From NCBI GenBank assembly GCA_035772735.1, contig JASDFA010000027.1, forward strand, positions 37,058,001 to 37,122,000: a DNA stretch of 64,000 bases. Reading direction: 5' to 3'. A program made the translations under genes and the position numbers. Source of the stretch: Datura wrightii. Lineage: Eukaryota > Streptophyta > Magnoliopsida > Solanales > Solanaceae. The notes under the pieces were generated by a model, which worked only from the letters and a program-made list of their open reading frames with translations, did not search any database and was not told the DNA's origin. Positions 59,938 through 64,000 of this stretch are shown piece by piece; the stretch's first letter is position 1, and every line of letters begins with the position of its first letter.

Positions 59938-60465
59938 GTGAACAACCCTAACCATCGCCGAAAACCAAACACACCACTAGTCACCCCCTCTCCTCGCTGG
60001 CCACTGGAAGACCCAGCCGACCCTCCCCTTTCCCTCTTCCCCTCGCTCCTCGCCTTTCCCCTCCTCCGGTCGAACTCTTCGACCGGAAAATGCCATAACC
60101 ACCATCGTCTTCCTCTTTTCTCATCTCTCTCCGAATACCACCAAAACACCATCATTTCCAGCCACTGCTGGCCGGAAAACACCCACCATTACAGCCGCCG
60201 GACCCCCTTCTCTTTCATTCTCCCTCTTCTCCACACACAGCAGCCGCCGCCATTCCTCCCTCCTCTTGACCTTCTCTCCCCATCGCCGTCCATTTCTGGT
60301 CGAACAACACCACTGCCAACAGTCCGTCGGACCACCAAACCCCACCAACAACCGCCGACCAGATCTCCGAAAAAACCACGGCACTACACTGCCTCCCTAC
60401 ATTTCTTTCCCTTCTCTGGCAAATTATTAGTAGGATTGGGTCAATATTGTACTCCGTCTTCTTGA
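59938..60465 (+). other. 175-codon Pro/Ser-rich open frame in the LTR leader
   Basis: Open from MNNPNHRRKPNTPLVTPSPR to QYCTPSS. The residues are mostly Pro, Ser, Thr, His and Arg, with no domain. The bases are C-rich with few T, and the opposite strand is open too, so composition alone explains the frame. The equivalent C-rich region in the other copy (about 57420-57790) has no matching long frame. I list it because it is the longest open frame in the LTR, not as a gene. Confidence 0.3.
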
Positions 60466-62961
60466 CTTGTTTCTGATTTAATATGCTTAAAATATTTCTT
60501 TCGCTGACGGACTTGTCTAAATTACATATGATGATTGTTATGTGTCTCTAATGATGGATTAATTGTGTGTATCTTGATTTAAGAAGTTTTTGACAATTTT
60601 ATTATGTTTATCTTACCTGCTGTGATATTCACTAATAGATTGTTTTTATCATTTCGTCGAAGTTAAATGCACAAACACCTCAGTTGAACCATAATTTATT
60701 TCCTGTAGGTGAAAATGTCAACAATACATACTGATAAGTGCTTACATAGTGTAGTTAATTTTATGAAAGTTTGTATTACTATTTGGATACTTAACTGTTT
60801 TGGTAAATATAGTAATGTAAAATCATTCCTCTATGGAAATGGCTTGATGAATATAGGCAGTTTGGTATTTGATGTGTTTAGCTCTAATCCGTTCACTGCT
60901 AATTAGTTCTCTCTATCTTGTTTTCCTTAAATTACTATGACCTCCCTTTTTGTATGAATAATTATAGACTAATTCTTAATAAACCATAGTACTTATCTAT
61001 CTATGGTAATACTTACTATACTTAACTCGTTTATTCTCCTTAATTGATTCAGTTTGTTTATAGTAAGCTGTGATTGGTTTGACTTAATTAATTTCATATC
61101 TGCTAGTAAAGGAAAGATTATCCTTGGTTGATCTTCCAAATATTCCCCCCAATTCTTTTCTTTTTTTAATCGAACAAATCTAGTATATGTTTGGATAATT
61201 TTAAATTCAGCTATACTAATTAAGGAATATCGTTCCCTTGATTGATCCTTTGGCATATTTCTCTCCCTTTAGTCCTCTTTTGGTGATATTTTTTGGGATA
61301 TATAAATAGGACTAATTCTCTAGTAAGGATCATCTGAACCTAACTTATTTTTTTGAGAAATACAACTCTGTTTTTCTTTTTCTTTTGGATATGGCTTTAC
61401 TTTCTAACAACATCCATTGAACAATCACCTTGACTTTATTATTACTCCTGCTACTGCATTAAGTAGTCCTCCATTATTTCTGCTCTCATTCCCAAAAACT
61501 CCTATATCCCTACTCAACACAAGCACTGCTCGGAATCTTTAAGATTCTTGTGATCTTGATGTGTTGAGGACCGGGTATCAGTCAAGGCGATTTGTTATAT
61601 TTAATCTGTTAATTTCTGTTTGATTTTGGCATTTTGCTGGTTAGTTTGTTTATCCTTTTTTAATATGACATTTGCATCGTCGTTTATTCTCTTTGATTGC
61701 TCTTTCTCTTATCATGGTGATATGTTTAATATGCTTTGACATAATTTTACTAAATACATGGTTGATACTATGAAATTATTGTTTCGTATCCATTATTGTA
61801 CTAATCTTTAAGCAGGTATCATTTTATTTCGGATCCTTCAAAGAGTTTCCATGGCGAGAGGGGACTATGGAAATTAGTCTAACGTTATTTGTTTATGCAT
61901 TGTATTTATTTTATTTTATTTCGCTTTAGTTGTAATAAGTGTAATAAACACTCATAATAGTGGAAAGGGGTCTATGGGGGTGGGAATTATATTTCTTTAC
62001 TGTTTTTTTCATAATTGCTAAATTCACCTAGAAATTATGCCCATAGGAATAACATAAATATAGAAATCATGCCTATAAGACGTAAAAATGTAGAAAACAT
62101 GCCTATAAGACTTTATATCTAAAAAAGTAAGATCGTCATAAATTATGAGTTTTCAAACTTGCCATTACTCAGTTGTAATAAGCATATTAATTCGGGAGTA
62201 TGTGAATCTGATTGGCGCCTTGTTATAGAATTTGTTGGTAGATAATATTTCATGACAAAGATAGTCATAAATTAAGATTCGTAGGTTTTACATTATAAAA
62301 TTGCTCGCCATTAATCAAATATAGTGCTTAAATTTCCCTTTCCATATTTGGCTGTTAATTTTAACTAGTTAAAGTTTCTTAACTGGCGTCTGCTGTTTGT
62401 TTCTTTAGAATCATTGTGGAGTAATATTATTATGTTATGTGCATTCAGATATAATGTCTTGTTACAAATCATACTTGATGGACTTATGCTCATATTTAGT
62501 AATCATGTTTATAAGGTTGAGGCGTATTTGAAATTCATATTTGCTATCTGTTTAATTATTACTTGTTTGTTTGATTGTTTGGCGTTAATCACCTTTTAAA
62601 GCCTAAAAATTTTTGGACCCAACTCCAAAATAGTAGTCCAATTGCCTCTTGGACATTAGGATGGGGACGGGTAGGCAGGTAAATGTTAGGGTGTTAGTCT
62701 TTCTCACCTAGAAGCGTTATAGGATTAACAATATTTAAATTAATTAGGCGGGTAGACGGGAGATGATGAAACAGACAGGCTATAGCTGATTTCTCGTATG
62801 AAGCATATATCTGCTTTGTAAATACAAAGCAAATTGTTACTCCATCCTTTCTAAATTCATGTTCTTTTTTTAAATTAGCTTTCAAAGATTTTAAAATTTT
62901 TTCTTATTACGTTGAAACATTGACATACTTTCATTAAAAAAATATGTTTAAAAAGAAAAAA

Positions 62962-63003
62962 AAATATATATATATACACACACACACACACAAATATATA
63001 TAC
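62962..63003 (+). repeat. compound (AT)n(AC)n microsatellite
   Basis: AT run, then AC run, then AT again. Confidence 0.9.
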
Positions 63004-63288
63004 ATGATTTTCTTAAAAATGCGTTTTTACTCAACTTATATATATATATATATTATTCTTTTCATACTCTTTTGATTTAGAAAAAAATAGAATAGATGGG
63101 AATAATATCGCAATGGGCCCATTTTCAGCCTTGTCAAAATCTGATCCCACTTTTAATATTAGCTTCATAATTTGCTAATTTAGTATTTATGTTAGTATTC
63201 TATTTATGCTTAATAATTCACCGATTTTATTTGATCACTTAGATAAATCCCCCACTTTAATGAATCCGGCCGGGAACCACATTTGTGG

Positions 63289-63323
63289 ACCTCGAAAGGT
63301 GCCTAACACCTTCCTTTCGAGGT
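63289..63323 (+). repeat. hairpin in the LTR 3' (U5-like) region
   Basis: Perfect 11-bp arms ACCTCGAAAGG and CCTTTCGAGGT with a 13-base loop. It lies 165 bases from the LTR end, in the GC-richer terminal section that would be present at the 5' end of the RNA. Confidence 0.85.
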
Positions 63324-64000
63324 AATTTAAGCCCTTGCCCGACTCTGGTAACCTAGGTAATAACATTGGCTTAAAACGGTGCCCTAACGCACCTTAATTC
63401 GTTAGGTGGCGACTCTCTTCTTTTTGACCCTTAAGAGACGTCACATGTTGGGTCCCGCTTTTCCGCGAGGGAAAAATGGAGTGCGACAATAATCATGATA
63501 TTTTATAGTAATTCTATTTGATTTTCAGCTTTATTAATTGAGGAAAATTCCCTCGACTAATTTCATTCTTTTATTTTCTTTCCTTCTAAGTCTTTAATGG
63601 ATTCTGTGAATCAATTATTTCCTTTTAGTCAGCTCTTTATGATTTAGTATAAAAGAAGTCCCTTCCTCTTCTTTAACCATGGGGATATTAAGGGAAAAAC
63701 TGAAATACTTTATTCTTAATATTGCTTTGCTCTTCGCTCTATTTATATAATTCCCCTAACCCACCTCAATACAAGCACTGCTCGGAACCCTGGAGGTTCT
63801 TGTGATCTTGATGTGTTGAGGATTAGGAGTATTAACTGTGGAAATACCATTTGAATTATTGATACTTGCTACTTGCCGAATATACCCATTTGAACACTAA
63901 AAATTATTTTCTTTTTATGCATACAGTTTGTTGGTTTTAACGTAATAATGTTTGTCATTAGAGATTTTGCCTGTAGGGTTATTTCACAATAACAGTAGAT

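Larger units (their letters stand above)
58811..63488 (+). mobile_element. complete solo LTR of family Z (4678 bp), nested in the same family
   Basis: Starts TGTTGACACCCAATTTTGAC and ends GGAGTGCGACA. Perfect ATAAT target duplications flank it (58806-58810, 63489-63493). The terminal sequence with GGTGGCGACTC and GTGCGACA is typical of Tat/Ogre-type LTRs as I recall. At 4.7 kb it is unusually long for an LTR. It includes a Pro/Ser-rich open frame (59938-60465), a compound AT/CA microsatellite (about 62962-63003) and a U5-region hairpin (63289-63323). Confidence 0.9.
56520..64000 (+). mobile_element. very long gypsy LTR (family Z), interrupted, runs off the window
   Basis: Starts TGTTGACATCCAGTTTTGAC inside the gag of the previous element. 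The part 56520-58810 and the part after 63494 are one LTR split by a second copy of itself. Shared landmarks with the complete copy: TGCTTATATATGTATAT near the start, the AACGG..AAACCCTA leader region (about 57350-57420 here), a C-rich stretch, T-rich intron-like DNA, and ACAAGCACTGCTCGGAA with TTCTTGTGATCTTGATGTG (63771-63817 here; 61520-61563 in the inserted copy). A TG microsatellite lies at about 58063-58083. Confidence 0.75.

Noticed and set aside
59725..60384. Minus-strand open frames rich in Arg, Gly and Trp
   Set aside because: They mirror the C-rich plus strand of the LTR leader and show no family features.

Overview
This window looks like repeat-rich nuclear DNA from a eudicot plant. 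The repeat families (RTE-type LINEs, Tekay/del-like and Tat/Athila-like Ty3/gypsy elements, Tork-like Ty1/copia) resemble those I associate with Solanaceae, so that family is my best guess; I could not run a search to confirm it. There are no operons, rRNA genes or CRISPR arrays, and I saw no convincing tRNA gene. One intact-looking host gene is present: a TOM1-like (TOL) ubiquitin-binding ESCRT-0-type adaptor on the minus strand. Its three coding exons lie at 34129-33635, 32262-32041 and 23434-23003. Nearly everything else is transposable-element sequence, much of it nested.

Layout from left to right. 1-372 is the 3' end of an LTR inserted into a decayed minus-strand Tekay/del-like gypsy element (pol and gag remnants 378-3597, primer-binding site 3800-3812, 5' LTR about 3822-6289). 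That element itself sits in an older gypsy RT fragment, which abuts a second RT fragment in the opposite orientation (6290-6705). A decayed minus-strand copia element follows (about 6716-9420). Next is AT-rich intergenic DNA with scattered copies of a short repeat family that may be Helitron ends, a 607-bp hAT-type MITE (13247-13853), and a young non-autonomous copia element whose two 236-bp LTRs look identical (14087-17852). AT-rich DNA then continues to about 22.98 kb.

The TOL gene spans 23003-34129. Its second intron is about 8.6 kb and is swollen by a MITE, a LINE, a 2650-bp solo LTR that splits that LINE (5-bp TSD TTGGT), a 162-bp tandem duplication and an L1-type fragment. A second truncated LINE in the opposite orientation ends only about 320 bp upstream of the TOL start codon.

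35.5-45.65 kb is a strange retroelement: a degenerate gypsy gag followed by four consecutive tandem arrays with different periods (about 36, 31, 85 and 23 bp), then an LTR with a TATA box. That LTR is split by a solo LTR (40481-45167, TSD TGGAT), which is itself split by another solo LTR (40593-43957, TSD GTTAA).

46.04-56.52 kb is a minus-strand Athila/Tat-like element carrying gag and protease remnants and an extra 'putative plant transposon protein' ORF, but no visible RT, RNase H or integrase. Its 3' LTR is split by a solo LTR (46130-48713, TSD GAATC). Its gag is interrupted at 56520 by a very long LTR that runs off the window, and that LTR is itself split by a complete 4678-bp solo LTR of the same family (58811-63488, TSD ATAAT). 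In all, five solo or split LTRs have recognisable target-site duplications, so LTR-LTR recombination has been frequent here. All splice sites, domain names and family assignments come from reading the sequence against remembered families.
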